A stretch of DNA of 14,684 nt, from assembly GCA_943704525.1 (NCBI GenBank), contig CALSCQ010000276.1, positions 47,501 to 62,184 on the forward strand, read 5' to 3'. This DNA is from Pigoraptor vietnamica. Taxonomy: Eukaryota > Opisthokonta > Filasterea. The notes beneath the pieces are model-generated. The model did not search any database, had not been told where the DNA came from, and worked only from the letters and a program-made list of their open reading frames with translations. The translations under genes and the position numbers were made by a program. This document shows positions 1-10,949 of this stretch, piece after piece (position 1 is the stretch's first letter; the number at the start of each line of letters is the position of its first letter).

Positions 1-79
1 TGCGGTTCGTGCGTGTGTGCGCGTGCGCTCCCTTCCTTTCTCGTCCCGAAATCCGACTGACTCCCTGTGCGTGTCGTAG

Positions 80-761
80 GTGTCCATCTTCAGCCGCATG
101 CCCTCGCACGCCAGCACAATCGACGCGACGATATGCGACCGTGAAATCTGTCCCCCGTTCGACGCCGAGGTCGTGGAGCGACGCCACCGCTTCTACTACC
201 TCCCGCACTCCCCGTACATATGTCCGCACCCGTGCGAGCTGGACGATAGGGACGTGCCGTCTGTCGCCGCCGCAACTATCAACATCCACGCCGACTTTGT
301 GTACTGCAGCCTTGCCGGGGTGCGTTTGCGTCTAGCGCAGTGAAATGTGCTCTTGATTTCGCGATGTGGGATATGGAGCAGGCCTTCTCTTTGCCTCGAG
401 AATGGATGTTATCCGCGCGCCTGCGCGCTCGTTCGTTTGTGCACGTGCTGCGTGCATGTGTGCGTGTCGCGATCGTATTGACGGGCGTTGCATCACGTGT
501 GCTAATGGGTATGCCTGTGGCCGCGTATGTGTGACTGTGTGTGTCGCAGGCCGGTAAGATCAACGAGGGTCTGTTTAAGCTGTGGGTCAGTATCCTCAAG
601 CGCGTCCCCAAGAGCAAGCTGTGGAGCGAGCAACGGCCTTGCGGGTACGCGGCGCACGCACACATGCTGGAACTGACGACCACGCGCCCCCATGAGTTGC
701 ACACACGCACGCAAAGCAATGTTCTCGTCTACTCGCGCGCTGCACGGTCACGCAACCCACC

Positions 762-828
<67 letters not shown>

Positions 829-1621
829 CACCGCGGCTCGCACTCACTTCCGTCTCTTGTTCTCAGAATCGAACCTGCGCCTTGCGGCGGCCAAGTGGAA
901 CGTCACCGGGCGAGTGGTCATCCGGCCGCGCCTGCCGCGCGACAAGTTCCTCGCGACGGCACCGGCCGTGTGCGACCTTTTCCTGGACACGCACCCGCTC
1001 AGTGCAGTGGCGACTGCCGCTGAAATGGTGCGCTTACGTCATGCGCGTTCCTTCTTTCTTTTGAGTGGGGCCGCTTTGACTTCGTCGCCGCAGATTCTAA
1101 ATCTCGAAAACGTTTGCCGCTGAGCGCTGACAATGGGTGGTCGCTTTTTGCAGGTGCCCCGGGGTCTGCTGCTGCTTACGCGCAGAGACGCTTTCAGGTG
1201 CGGACGAACGGCGTCGAGCATCTTCAAGACCATCATCGGCGCCCCACTCGGCGGCGCTCTGCCAACGCGCAACACGTCGTTTTCCGACGCCGAGTTTTCA
1301 CTCGACGGCCTCGTCGTCGACTCTGCGGAGGAGTACGTCCAAGCCGCCGTGCGTGTCGGTCGCGGGGGAAGGAAAGAAGGGTCGCTGCTGGCGAAACTCA
1401 ACGGACAGCTGAAGGCCGCCATACTGCGCGGATCGCTCCTCCTCGATGCCGACATGTACGCCCGCAGCCTTGCACAGGTGCTTGTGCAGCTGAGTAACGA
1501 CCACCGGCAACGTCCGCTCCGCAACCGCGCCGACTCGCCTGCGTGGAGGCCGTCGGCTGAGGCGGAGAGTCCGCGGGTTGCCGCGTCACCGGTTGCGCCG
1601 GTTCGCAGCGCAATGATGTGA
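80..1621 (+). CDS. GT41 (O-GlcNAc transferase/SPINDLY-type) catalytic domain, C-terminal part, four exons, 5' incomplete
   Basis: GT41 enzymes move GlcNAc (OGT) or fucose (SPINDLY) from a nucleotide sugar to Ser/Thr of nucleocytoplasmic proteins. Exons seen: 80-319, 550-644, 867-1027 and 1154-1621 (stop TGA); upstream exons lie outside the window. Family landmarks in order are DREICPP...FYYLPHSPYI, a VYCSLAG/KINEGLFKLWVSILKRVP block matching the OGT 'YCNFNQLYKI...WANILKRVPNS' region, ESNLRLAA (OGT 'GEPNIQQYA'), RLPRDKF...DLFLDTHPL, and a C-terminal helix ending LLLDADMYARSLAQVLVQL. Exon 1 to 2 and exon 3 to 4 join in phase 0. Exon 2 to 3 does not: the GTACGC donor leaves phase 2 but the acceptor at 865-866 needs phase 1. 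The OGT GHTTGMD motif reads AVATAAE here and the following LWAG and PGE are lost. Family assignment is firm; activity is doubtful, and it may be a pseudoenzyme or a decaying gene. Confidence 0.75.
766..827. repeat. (CA)31 microsatellite in an intron of the GT41 gene
   Basis: A perfect CA repeat of about 62 bp lies in the 222-bp intron 645-866, some 40 bp before the acceptor TTCTCAG. It is in the sense orientation of the gene. Confidence 0.95.
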
Positions 1622-2111
1622 TGGACATAATGCATGCATTACGTAGGACCACACACACTAGGGCAAACCGAGTTGTTACAGTGTGGTTGTGGTGTGATCA
1701 GTCTCTGGGACTTGAGGGCAGCGGTGTTGCTTTGGCGAGGATGGCATTGGGAGTCCTTTCTTTCTTTCGTTTGTGTCTTCTTTCGCCTGTAGTTTTGTCT
1801 GGCTGGCACTGCGGTTCCCGCTTTCCGTGCGCACAGTCGGCTCGCGGACTAATGTCTTGCGCACTGGCACATGCAAAGTCCTACTTCATCCGGGGCGTTT
1901 TGTCCGGACTGTCGCCGCACTCGTGGTCACTGACTTTCAAAAAGGGCGCGCGCACTGCAAAAACCGTTCGTCGTGCGCACATACTTCTTCTCACCGTGGA
2001 AATCTTTCGTGCGTCGTCGTGCTCTCGGGACAACGCCACACGAAGAAACTTTCTACGGGGCAGAGATCGCACGCTACACATCGAAACCGCAGCCACGGCC
2101 TGCGGGAAGCC
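1622..2111. other. Intergenic region between the GT41 gene and PCE-1
   Basis: This 490-bp stretch holds the 3' flank of the GT41 gene and the upstream/5'UTR region of PCE-1. A perfect 14-bp palindrome (TAATGCATGCATTA) sits at 1628-1641, six bases after the stop. No TATA box or AATAAA signal is evident. An open frame runs through from 1773 in phase with PCE-1, but it places 113 unremarkable residues in front of an ideal signal anchor, so I treat it as untranslated. Confidence 0.5.
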
Positions 2112-4094
2112 ATGGTCGGGCGTTGGATACGGCGTCAGTCGTTGAAGAAATGGGCACCGTTCGCCGCTGTTGCGATCGGCCTCGTTCTGCTGTTCGTATT
2201 CACTGTGGGGAGGCGTGATGTCACGAGTAACGGCGACGGAAGCCCAGCGGCGCGTTTCGGCGAGGAGCAGCCAAACGAGCTGACGGAGCTTTCGCTATCG
2301 AATGCCGTAAGACTGGACGCGGATGATATTGATCCGACCGCACGTGGCCTGGAGGACACGCTTATGGTCGTCCAAGATGAGCAAGACGGCGGTGACGGCG
2401 GTGAAGGCGAATCTGGCGATGACAGGGATGACAGCGTCGAAGGCAAATTTGGCGGCGATGGCGAGAGCGGCGACGGCGAGAGCGGCGAAGGCGAATCTGG
2501 GGATGTCGACAGCGAGGACGCCGGGGATGTAACCGACATGGGTGATTCGGGCGAGGAAGCGTCGCCCGATACCGACTCGTCGGATGGTGCTGAGAGTGAC
2601 GGCCCGATCGATGGCGACGCGGGTGTTGCGAGCGAAGCCTCGACGCAGACTGGTGGCGAGGACCAGTCGCCGTCGAAGGTCGAAGAGGCGCCCAGTGAAT
2701 CCGTGGACGACGGGGACGTGCGCGCAGCGCCCGTTAATGGGAAACAGTCCGCCGAGATGGGCGCCGCGAGCGAGAATGGAGGCGGTACCCCTGCGTCTGC
2801 GTGTGGGAAGGGCCACGGCGGCTCGAAGTTCGTGCGTCACCGCCTCGGTTATCTGAAAGATCAGTCGCTGTGGGTGGCGACGGACGGGGGCCGCGTGCCC
2901 CTCGACTCGACGTGCGTGGGCGCGCGTCAGTCTGGCGTGTGGCTCGACCTGATGTTCAAGTCGACGACGTGCGAGCGCGAAGAGTTTTCGCGGGAAGAGG
3001 TGCTCGAGTGCGTGTCGGGGATGCCGTCCAAGTGGCTCGTGATTTTCGGCGACTCAAACTCGCGGCGTCTCTTCGACCACTGGGGCGGTGTGTTCCTGCC
3101 GGTTGTGGAGCCAGGCATGCCGCGCCCGGGGCAGACATTCCACGGCCGCCACTACGAAATCATCGACGTGGCTGTGCCTGACAGTGAGTGGACGCGTGGC
3201 AAGCGCCCGTTGGTGGTGGCCCTCTCCATCTCTCTCTTTCTGTGTGTCGTGTGGGTGTGGGTTTGTATGTAGGTACGTGGTTGTGCCTGACAGTGAGTTG
3301 ACGCGGGGCGAGCGCCCGTTGGCCCTCTTCCATTACTTACTTTCTTCTGTGTGTTGTGCGTGTGTGTGTACGTGTATGTGTGTGCGACGTGCATGTGCTC
3401 ACTTCAACAGTGGAGATCGATGGACAATAGTCTATGCCCTTTGCTAATCCGACATTCAACTCGCCTCCCCTGTCCAGGCGGCCTGACGGAAGGGCGCCAT
3501 TCCGACCGCGACCAGTACGTGCTCGTCGACGGAGACATCGTGTTCAAGATCAGCCTCCGCTTCATCCAGCACCCGACGCGCATGCGCGACATACTCCAAC
3601 GTCGATGGACGCCCGAGCAGTGGAACGAGATACAGGCGTGGAAGGGGGCCCCTTACGCGCCGCCCGACGACCTCTCCCCCGTCGAGGGCCTCACACCGGC
3701 CCAGCTCGCGTCGTTCACGGCGGGCAAGTACCCCGACGCAGTCGTGTTCAACGCGGGGCTGTGGCTCGGCTACACCGGGCTTCAGGGGTTCGAGGCGTTC
3801 GACAGTTTTGCAAAGACTTTTGCCGACATACCCTCTGCTATGGCCATGACGTCCGGCGGGATTCTCTCCCACCCGCGCTTTTCGGACCAGGCCATTGCCG
3901 CGGAAGACGCTTTCGTGCGGGCGGCGGGCGAGCGCCACGGATTCCCTGTGATTGACTTTAGGGAGATGGTCAGGCCCGTGCTCAGCAGCAAAATCTGCGA
4001 CGGGACGCACTTTTCGCCGCACATTTACCAGAACCTCGTGCAGTTGGTTGCGCACCAGCTGTGCGAGAAGCGCCCGCGCGCGTGCGTGTCGTAA
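2112..4094 (+). CDS. PCE-1: type II membrane SGNH/PC-esterase (CASD1/NXPE/TBL-like), two exons
   Basis: Likely a Golgi/ER O-acyltransferase or esterase acting on glycans; family members (CASD1, plant TBL proteins) acetylate sugars, but the substrate here is unknown. Exons 2112-3183 and 3478-4094 join in phase 1 across a 294-bp intron (donor GTGAGT, acceptor CTGTCCAG) to give 562 aa. Order: short basic N-terminus (RWIRRQSLKK), one membrane anchor at about residues 14-33, an acidic Gly/Ser/Asp/Glu linker at about 89-220, then the lumenal domain. Block I is FGDSNSRR with nucleophile Ser315; block III is FNAGLW (Asn449, Gly451, Trp453); the acid-base pair is in DGTHF (Asp532, His535). All catalytic positions of a SGNH esterase are present. 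The ATG at 2112 was chosen because the signal anchor follows at once. A close paralogue (PCE-2) starts at 13809. The intron carries a second copy of the exon/intron junction. Confidence 0.82.
2376..2560 (+). repeat. Acidic low-complexity repeat (GDGESG/GEGESG type) in PCE-1
   Basis: Short GGCGAxGGCGAxAGC units code for repeated Gly-Asp-Gly-Glu-Ser-Gly blocks between the membrane anchor and the catalytic domain. The acidic, serine-rich character continues to about 2770. PCE-2 has an Ala/Gly-rich linker instead, so this part evolves fast and probably acts as a flexible stalk. Confidence 0.8.
3166..3353 (+). repeat. Imperfect tandem duplication of the PCE-1 exon 1/intron 1 junction
   Basis: Sequence at about 3166-3247, spanning the end of exon 1 and the start of the intron, recurs at about 3275-3353 with an offset of 109 bp and a small deletion. 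Both copies hold TGTGCCTGACA followed by a GTGAGT donor (3184 and 3293). The second copy is preceded by TATGTAG (AG at 3271-3272), so 3273-3292 has the form of a 20-nt exon between an acceptor and a donor. Confidence 0.8.
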
Positions 4095-4492
4095 TACATT
4101 GCGTTTATACCGTAACTACTGTGGAAAGCAGAGCCTCTCAGCGGTGGTTGGCGTCGATCTGTCTCCGTGCATTGCGGCATTCAATACGTTCATAGGGTTC
4201 GTTGACTTCAACTCGGTTCGATCACTTTGCGTACGTTGTTTAAATGAGCCGCGCTTGTGTCCATCCCAATGAACACCATGAGCAATCGAGTGAAGGCACG
4301 AATCCCGTCATTGCGCTTGCAGTGCGTCTCCGTTGCGTGTCTGTCTGTGTCTGTCTGCCTGCGCGTTAACCCACCATTGTACGCGTCCTCCGAAAGGCGA
4401 TGGATGCACCAAGGTGGTCACTGTCACAAAAAAAAAAAAGCGAAAGTCAGCAAAGAAGAAACTGAGATGGATTCCGAGACGGATTCACACAG
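4095..4492. other. Intergenic region between convergent genes PCE-1 and the REase-kinase
   Basis: About 400 bp holding the 3' flanks of two genes that face each other. The only clear element is a 12-base A run at 4428-4439 (a T run in the sense of the minus-strand gene). No AATAAA signal and no conserved frame was found. Confidence 0.5.
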
Positions 4493-6589
<2,097 letters not shown>

Positions 6590-7409
6590 GCAGTGCCAGA
6601 ATACACATAGGCACACACGTGCATGCATGCGCGCTGGTAAGTGTCCAAGCTGTGTGTGCCCACACAAATGGCACTAGTACTGCACAGACAGTGTAACACG
6701 GCCACACGGCGCCGCCGCTAAAAGCACGAACGGCCGAGATGCAAGCCAGCGAGGGCACCAGACAACCGCTCACCCTGCTGCGCGCGCATGCGAGTCCATC
6801 TGCCGCACCATGGTTGAGTAGACGTGACCGGCGAGCTTCCTTCGAGTCACACTGCGGGGCACTGAGTGGAGCGATAAACTGCGCCTGCCTGCGGTGCCGG
6901 ACTTCCCCAGTGAGGCGTGGGCCGGGGCTGCCGTGTGTCCGAGTTATGGCCGAGTACTGATTGAGTCTGACGATTACTGGTTTCGCGGTCTCCGCGGAGA
7001 CGCGCCGTGCGTTTGGCGGCGGCGCTCGAATGACATGGAGTGCTTGCCGCCGGCCTCAGTGGCGCGCCGCGTGAACGGCCCAAAGCCGGACTGAATTCCC
7101 GCCTCAGTCTTGGGAATTCCCCGAGTCCAGGTTGGGCACAGTACACTGGGTGTGTTCAGTTTTCGCTCAGTTTCACACTACAGACTGCGGCGGCCGGCTG
7201 GGCTGCCGACGACGGCACTGGCGCTGGCGGTACTGTATAACGAGCGCTGCAAACTCGTAGAATTCAACCGCTTGTTGACTGGAAGGTGTCTTTCAACTGG
7301 CTCGTCCGACGGCCCCACTCACGGCCGAAAATGCGCACGCCCGGCCGGCCCGTAGCGGCCGGCTCCGGCGGAGCCGGCGGCCCGTGCACTGTCCGGCGCC
7401 GCATGCGCG
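6590..7409. other. Intergenic region upstream of two divergent genes
   Basis: About 820 bp without a credible gene. It has a perfect 14-bp palindrome GTCTCCGCGGAGAC at 6988-7001, several GCCGGC sites (near 7049, 7192, 7343, 7359 and 7374), and a GC-rich hairpin with arms GCCGGCTCC/GGAGCCGGC at about 7359-7379, some 30 bp before the ATG at 7410. Small open frames here lack family features. Confidence 0.5.
7359..7379. repeat. GC-rich inverted repeat just before the 7410 start
   Basis: Nine-base arms GCCGGCTCC and GGAGCCGGC are separated by GGC. It lies inside a run of GCCGGC motifs and may simply reflect that local bias. Confidence 0.6.
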
Positions 7410-8549
7410 ATGACCGCCGCCGTTTTCTTGATACTGCATTTTGCGTGCAGCGCGAGTGCCGAGTCCGCTTGTGAGCTTCGGACTACCGAAAACGACGACC
7501 TTCTCCTCCTCGCCCCCGAGTGGGAAGAGCACCGCATTCCAGAACGCCGCACTCGTTCAGACCTCGATGTTCCGACCATGAAATTCCGTGACGCGAATGG
7601 GCTCAAGATGCAGCTACACACGGCGCTGAAGGGCCTCCAGGACTCGCAGCAAGCGACGCAGACGACGACGACCTCGCTCAGGTCTGCTGTCGCCGACGTT
7701 CAGGCCGATTTGTCGGCGGTCGCCCTGCTCCAAATGCAGGCCACCATCGCCGACTTGCGCGCGAACGTGACGCTGCAAATGCAGCAGCCGAGATAGACCT
7801 TCTCACTGCGGGGTCGCGCAACAGGACATTCTCACGGCATCGCACAACTCAAGGCGAACCTCTCCGCGATTGCGATGACGTCACACTGCAGCGGCGCTGG
7901 GGCTTGCCCAAAATGCTTCACAGGTATTAATATGGACTTCAGTACTCAGTGAATTATAATGCAGCGAGCCCGGCCGGCTGCGCGACTGCGGCATTGACAG
8001 TCCGCCGGCCGTGAGTCGGGAACTCTCAGCGGCTCGCCGGGTCCAGTCAGCTGTCAATGATTCATGAGAATCTTCCCGGCTGCCAGCTATTAAGGGCTAA
8101 TGGCTCGGCTTCTCTTCCAAATTCGCTGCAGGGCCTCTCGCTGTGCCCGTTATTGGCACCGTCGCTTTTGGTGGCTTTTGTGCCTTCAAGAACATCGAAT
8201 CCGCGTCGTTGTGGCCCGTCGCGATTGAGGTCAGTCTGCCAGCGCTAATCGCAGCGCACACGCGCTTCAGTTAACGCTCATGTGCCTCCATTCGAGCGAT
8301 AACCCGGCGGCCACTCAACCCGTCGTCGACGTGCCCTCTCCGGACGGGATGTGGTTGTTCACGATGGAGCGATATCTCCAGATGGGAACCCAGGTGAACC
8401 CGTACAATGCCGTGGGGATATTTCGGTGCCAGGGCTCGTCGTGCTCGGGACCCTTTGTGTACACTGGGACTACGGGGATGGGATCGATGAGCTGGCAGGA
8501 TATAACTGGCTTCGTTCTCGACGCAATTTTTGTGTTGCCACGGCTGTGA
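7410..8549 (+). pseudogene. Decayed secreted coiled-coil protein gene, paralogous at its N-terminus to the minus-strand gene at 9165-10487
   Basis: The ATG at 7410 opens a signal peptide (MTAAVFLILHFACSASAES) followed by ACELRTTENDDLLLL, matching ACEVRTTDVDDLILS in the minus-strand gene, and then a Gln/Ala/Leu-rich coiled coil. Two lesions are visible. Between about 7530 and 7575 the homologous segment (STAFQNAALV, compare TIALQNAGVI) is out of frame, a -2/+2 pair relative to the paralogue. A TAG at 7794-7796 then interrupts the coiled coil, which continues in the same frame (IAQLKANLSAIAMT). A good donor (CACAG|GTATTA at 7924) joins in phase 1 to an acceptor at 8130 (TTCGCTGCAG), and a possible 41-bp intron (8230-8270) leads to a last exon ending at a TGA at 8547. 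That C-terminal region is unlike the lectin-like domain of the paralogue. Coding recovery by an unseen intron or sequence errors cannot be excluded. Confidence 0.5.
8131..8549 (+). other. Candidate C-terminal exons of the decayed gene (8131-8229 and 8271-8549)
   Basis: The first exon reads PLAVPVIGTVAFGGFCAF...SLWPVAIE and the second LTLMCLHSSDN...GMWLFTMERYLQMGTQ...RCQGSSCSGPFVYTG...MSWQDITGFVLDAIF, with no stop or frameshift for over 120 residues. The 41-bp intron between them has GTCAGT, a CTAAT branch-like site and TTCAG. No family is recognised. It could instead be a separate gene fragment. Confidence 0.35.
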
Positions 8550-9164
8550 AGTCTCGTCTTCCATGAACAACAGTAGTGTAAGTTGGCCGCCAGCCGTGGC
8601 CGGCGACATTTCCGGCTCAATCTGATCGTGCGCAATAATACCTCAATGTTGGTCAATGCAGTGATGCCCGATTTGTGTCATGCGCGGGGCGAGTTGGGCT
8701 GGCGTCCAGTGTAGGCTACATTTTCCTGGCCTCTTAGTAGCCGCCCGGTGCCGGTCGGGACCGATATGATCGGCTGATGCAAACGGCTTGAGCGGCAGGC
8801 CGGCGCCGGCCGCGGATTGACTGACTCGTTGCCGGCGTCACTCCACAGCACCCCGCAAGGGCGTCCCGGTGGTCGGCCGTTGGCGAGCGAGCCAGCCCAT
8901 ACATATAGTCACTGAACTTCAGTTACCTTTGCCGTTCGGCGCACCAATACGTCGGTCTTCGGTCTGCTGCGAGCACGGCATGTGATGTCAGTTGAGCCGA
9001 GGACTCCGACGGCGTGCCGGCTGACCAACAGTTTGGGCTGACGGCCCTGAAACATAGACGATCCGTGCATTCAAACTCTGAAAGCTGGACAGCTGAGGTG
9101 ACGGCAGCTAAAACTTGGCTACTTTCCAATTCTGAGTTCTCTTTACTGGTGCTTGGGATCAGCG
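8550..9164. other. Intergenic region between convergent members of the coiled-coil family
   Basis: About 615 bp with no gene seen. It holds a perfect 14-bp palindrome GGCCGGCGCCGGCC at 8798-8811, a short inverted repeat CGGTC/GACCG near 8753, and an AATAAT near 8634 that might serve as a polyadenylation signal for the plus-strand relic. Confidence 0.45.
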
Positions 9165-10487
9165 TCAGAAAGCGACCTCACGGCAATTATTCATTAACCG
9201 TTGCATTAATACGGCCACGGCGACGATTGCAGAAGTCATGTCACTCGCCGGATCACTGACCGTTGAAGCGACGCTCGTACAGCAGGCGACGTAGGCGGTA
9301 TCACTGGAGTGAGCAAAGCCGACCGTGGCGTCGGCGAGATCCGAAACGGGTGCGTTTCGCGTGTCGGGTCCCGTGCACGCACTCCCCAGGCGACGATGGA
9401 GGTCCATTACGACGAGTGTGGTGGGCGAACCATTGTTGTAGTAGTACAGCCGTCTCGTCTGGCTTGTCCAGAAATAAAAATTGTTTGGATAATGGAGACC
9501 GGGTATCGGATTGGCAGCACTCGGGTTGTCCGGGGATCGCCGGCACGCCACCACCATCTCGGATGCGGTGCAGAGTCGCGCCTGCTTGTTTGAGCAGTAT
9601 AAAAGCGCGTTCTCCCAGGTCATTTGGCTCGGCGCGGTCAAACTGATGCACGTTCCCTGTCCGAGGTAGACGTACGGGTTTCCCGCGGCAGGCTCGGAGG
9701 GGCATCTCTGCGTCGCGCCGGTGCACGCCGGCGGTTCACTGTTAGTACGGTCAGTTCAGTTGGCCGTCCAGTTGACGGCCGCAATGACTTATGCCCCATG
9801 CTCACACTGCCAATCTAAGTCAACTGTAAAATACATGTTCAAAGCCGGCGGCAAGTAGCTGATGCGAGTATACTGTAGCTAAGTGTCAGTCCGGCGTGCC
9901 TGCTGATTCTGTTCAGCGTCGGCCGGGCTTAACCGCGGCAGCAGCGGCTGCGCTGTTCTGCACCAGGGCCCCGGTCCCCCCGGTGGCTGCCGGGCCATCA
10001 GCCCCATCACGATAACTCTGACACTGACCTGCATATTCTGGAGTGTTGTCAGAAGGAGCTGAACGGTCGCGTTGAGCGCGTCGATCTGCCGCTGCATCAA
10101 GACTGCCTTGTCGTCCACTTGCTGCGAGACCGCACCGATTTGCCTCGTGAATGTCGCGTGGGCATCAACGAGCGAGGAAGAAAGGGACTTGAGCGACGAC
10201 TGGAGGCCGTCTTGTCCGAGCTGCAAGCTCTGCAGCGTCGATTGGAGAGGGACCTTGACCGCCGCGGTGCCGTCGTTCGGTGCCAATTGAATCTTGACGA
10301 CGGGAGAGTCCAAATCTATCACGCCAGCATTCTGAAGGGCGATGGTCTTCGTTGCGCCGGCGGCAGAGAGTATGAGATCGTCCACGTCGGTCGTGCGGAC
10401 TTCGCACGCCGCCGCCGCATTTGCGGTTGACGTCGAAACAACGACAACAGCGAGGACGCCGAATACGTTTAGGATAAGCCGGCCCAT
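9165..10487 (-). CDS. Secreted coiled-coil protein with a cysteine-rich C-type-lectin-like domain, two exons
   Basis: Exon 10487-10029 (153 codons) joins in phase 0, over a 321-bp intron (donor CAG|GTCAGT, acceptor GACGCAG), to exon 9707-9165, giving 333 aa. A signal peptide (MGRLILNVFGVLAVVVVS..., cleavage around 24-26) is followed by ACEVRTTDVDDLILS and a coiled coil at about residues 70-153. The second exon starts RCPSEPAAGNPYVYLGQGTC and continues TWENALLYC...ARLCTASEMVVAC...FYFWTS...YVACC. Cysteines 155, 173, 191, 199, 208, 264, 295 and 296 would allow four disulfides. The W-x2-A-x3-YC...ARLCT...E pattern recalls C-type-lectin-like folds, but the match is from memory of the pattern only. 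The overall plan (signal, trimerisation-type coil, binding domain) is like a collectin. It starts divergently from the cadherin-like gene. A decayed relative lies at 7410. Confidence 0.65.
9708..10028 (-). other. Intron of the coiled-coil/lectin-like gene
   Basis: Reading through the donor in frame adds about 50 residues (ending at a stop at 9879) without family character, whereas splicing restores the cysteine-rich domain in phase 0. The intron contains two GCCGGC sites and an inverted repeat GGCCGTC/GACGGCC at about 9762-9780. Confidence 0.65.
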
Positions 10488-10747
10488 GGCGCCGCCGGCC
10501 TTCGCGCCGCCGGTCGCACAAATTAGTCCGTCTGCCCGCCTGGCCGACGCCAGCCGAAAATATCAGGCGGATCGAGCTTAATACTTACAGTGTGGCTCCT
10601 AGCCATGCTATTGCCCTTTCTGGCTTCTCGCTTATTTGCGCCGTGGGAATTTCGTGACATGAGGTAACGTGTCAATCCCGGGGGACCCGTCTGATTGGAA
10701 GGTCGACAAGACAGTGCTGTCCACATCCACACCTGGTGTGGTTATTC

Positions 10748-10781
10748 GGCAAAAAAGGCTTGAAGCCTGAACTTTTTTGCC
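10748..10781. repeat. Inverted repeat 1, 10-bp perfect arms
   Basis: Arms GGCAAAAAAG and CTTTTTTGCC are separated by 14 bases that themselves contain GCTT-G-AAGC. Confidence 0.85.
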
Positions 10782-10808
10782 CCAACCAAGAAATTGGTTA
10801 GACACTTT

Positions 10809-10879
10809 GCCCCAACTAAGGAATTCTTGCCGCACATTTAGTCAAGTGACTGCTTGCGGCAACTTCTTAGTTGTGCCGC
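10809..10879. repeat. Inverted repeat 2, imperfect arms of about 25 bp with an inner stem
   Basis: The left arm 10809-10834 (core CCAACTAAGGAATTCTTGCCGCA) pairs imperfectly with the right arm 10855-10879 (TGCGGCAACTTCTTAGTTG). The 20-base spacer has its own stem AGTCA-AG-TGACT, so the whole could fold as a 71-nt hairpin. Confidence 0.7.
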
Positions 10880-10896
10880 GCCGGCTTGAAAAAACT

Positions 10897-10932
10897 GAAG
10901 TCGAGCAGCGTATACAGTATACTGCCGACTTC
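10897..10932. repeat. Inverted repeat 3, 36-bp near-palindrome
   Basis: GAAGTCGAGCAGCGTATAC faces GTATACTGCCGACTTC with a single-base centre. The arms match except for one extra base at two places. It ends three bases before the first ATG (10936) upstream of the signal-peptide frame. Confidence 0.85.
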
Positions 10933-10949
10933 GACATGAACATGCAGGC

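Larger units (their letters stand above)
10488..10949. promoter_or_regulatory. Divergent intergenic region with three consecutive hairpins
   Basis: About 460 bp separates the start of the minus-strand lectin-like gene from the cadherin-like gene. Three inverted repeats sit in a row near the latter: 10748-10781, 10809-10879 and 10897-10932. Two direct copies of TTTGCCCCAAC(C/T)AAG(A/G)AATT lie 30 bp apart at 10776 and 10806. A shared bidirectional promoter is inferred from the layout only; no TATA box is clear. Confidence 0.45.

Noticed and set aside
766-866. (CA)31 read as a coding Thr-His repeat joining GT41 exons 2 and 3 in frame (acceptor AG at 764-765)
   Set aside because: It would repair the phase clash, but a homopolymeric TH insert in the catalytic domain and a poor acceptor make it less likely than an indel or decay; kept only as a test for RNA-seq.
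1039-1635. 198-residue minus-strand open frame
   Set aside because: Opposite to GT41 exon 4 and its intron; the plus-strand frame has family matches and this one has none.
1773-2111. In-frame N-terminal extension of PCE-1
   Set aside because: It has no upstream conservation cue and would bury the membrane anchor behind 113 low-information residues; the ATG at 2112 directly precedes a basic stretch and the anchor.
9598-9605. TATAAAAG, a perfect TATA-box-like sequence on the plus strand
   Set aside because: It lies inside the lectin-like exon (antisense of LLYC codons) and no gene starts suitably downstream on that strand.
9879-10028. Unspliced C-terminus of the coiled-coil gene ending at 9879
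   Set aside because: Residues after the CAG|GTCAGT donor lack family character, while splicing gives a phase-matched cysteine-rich domain.
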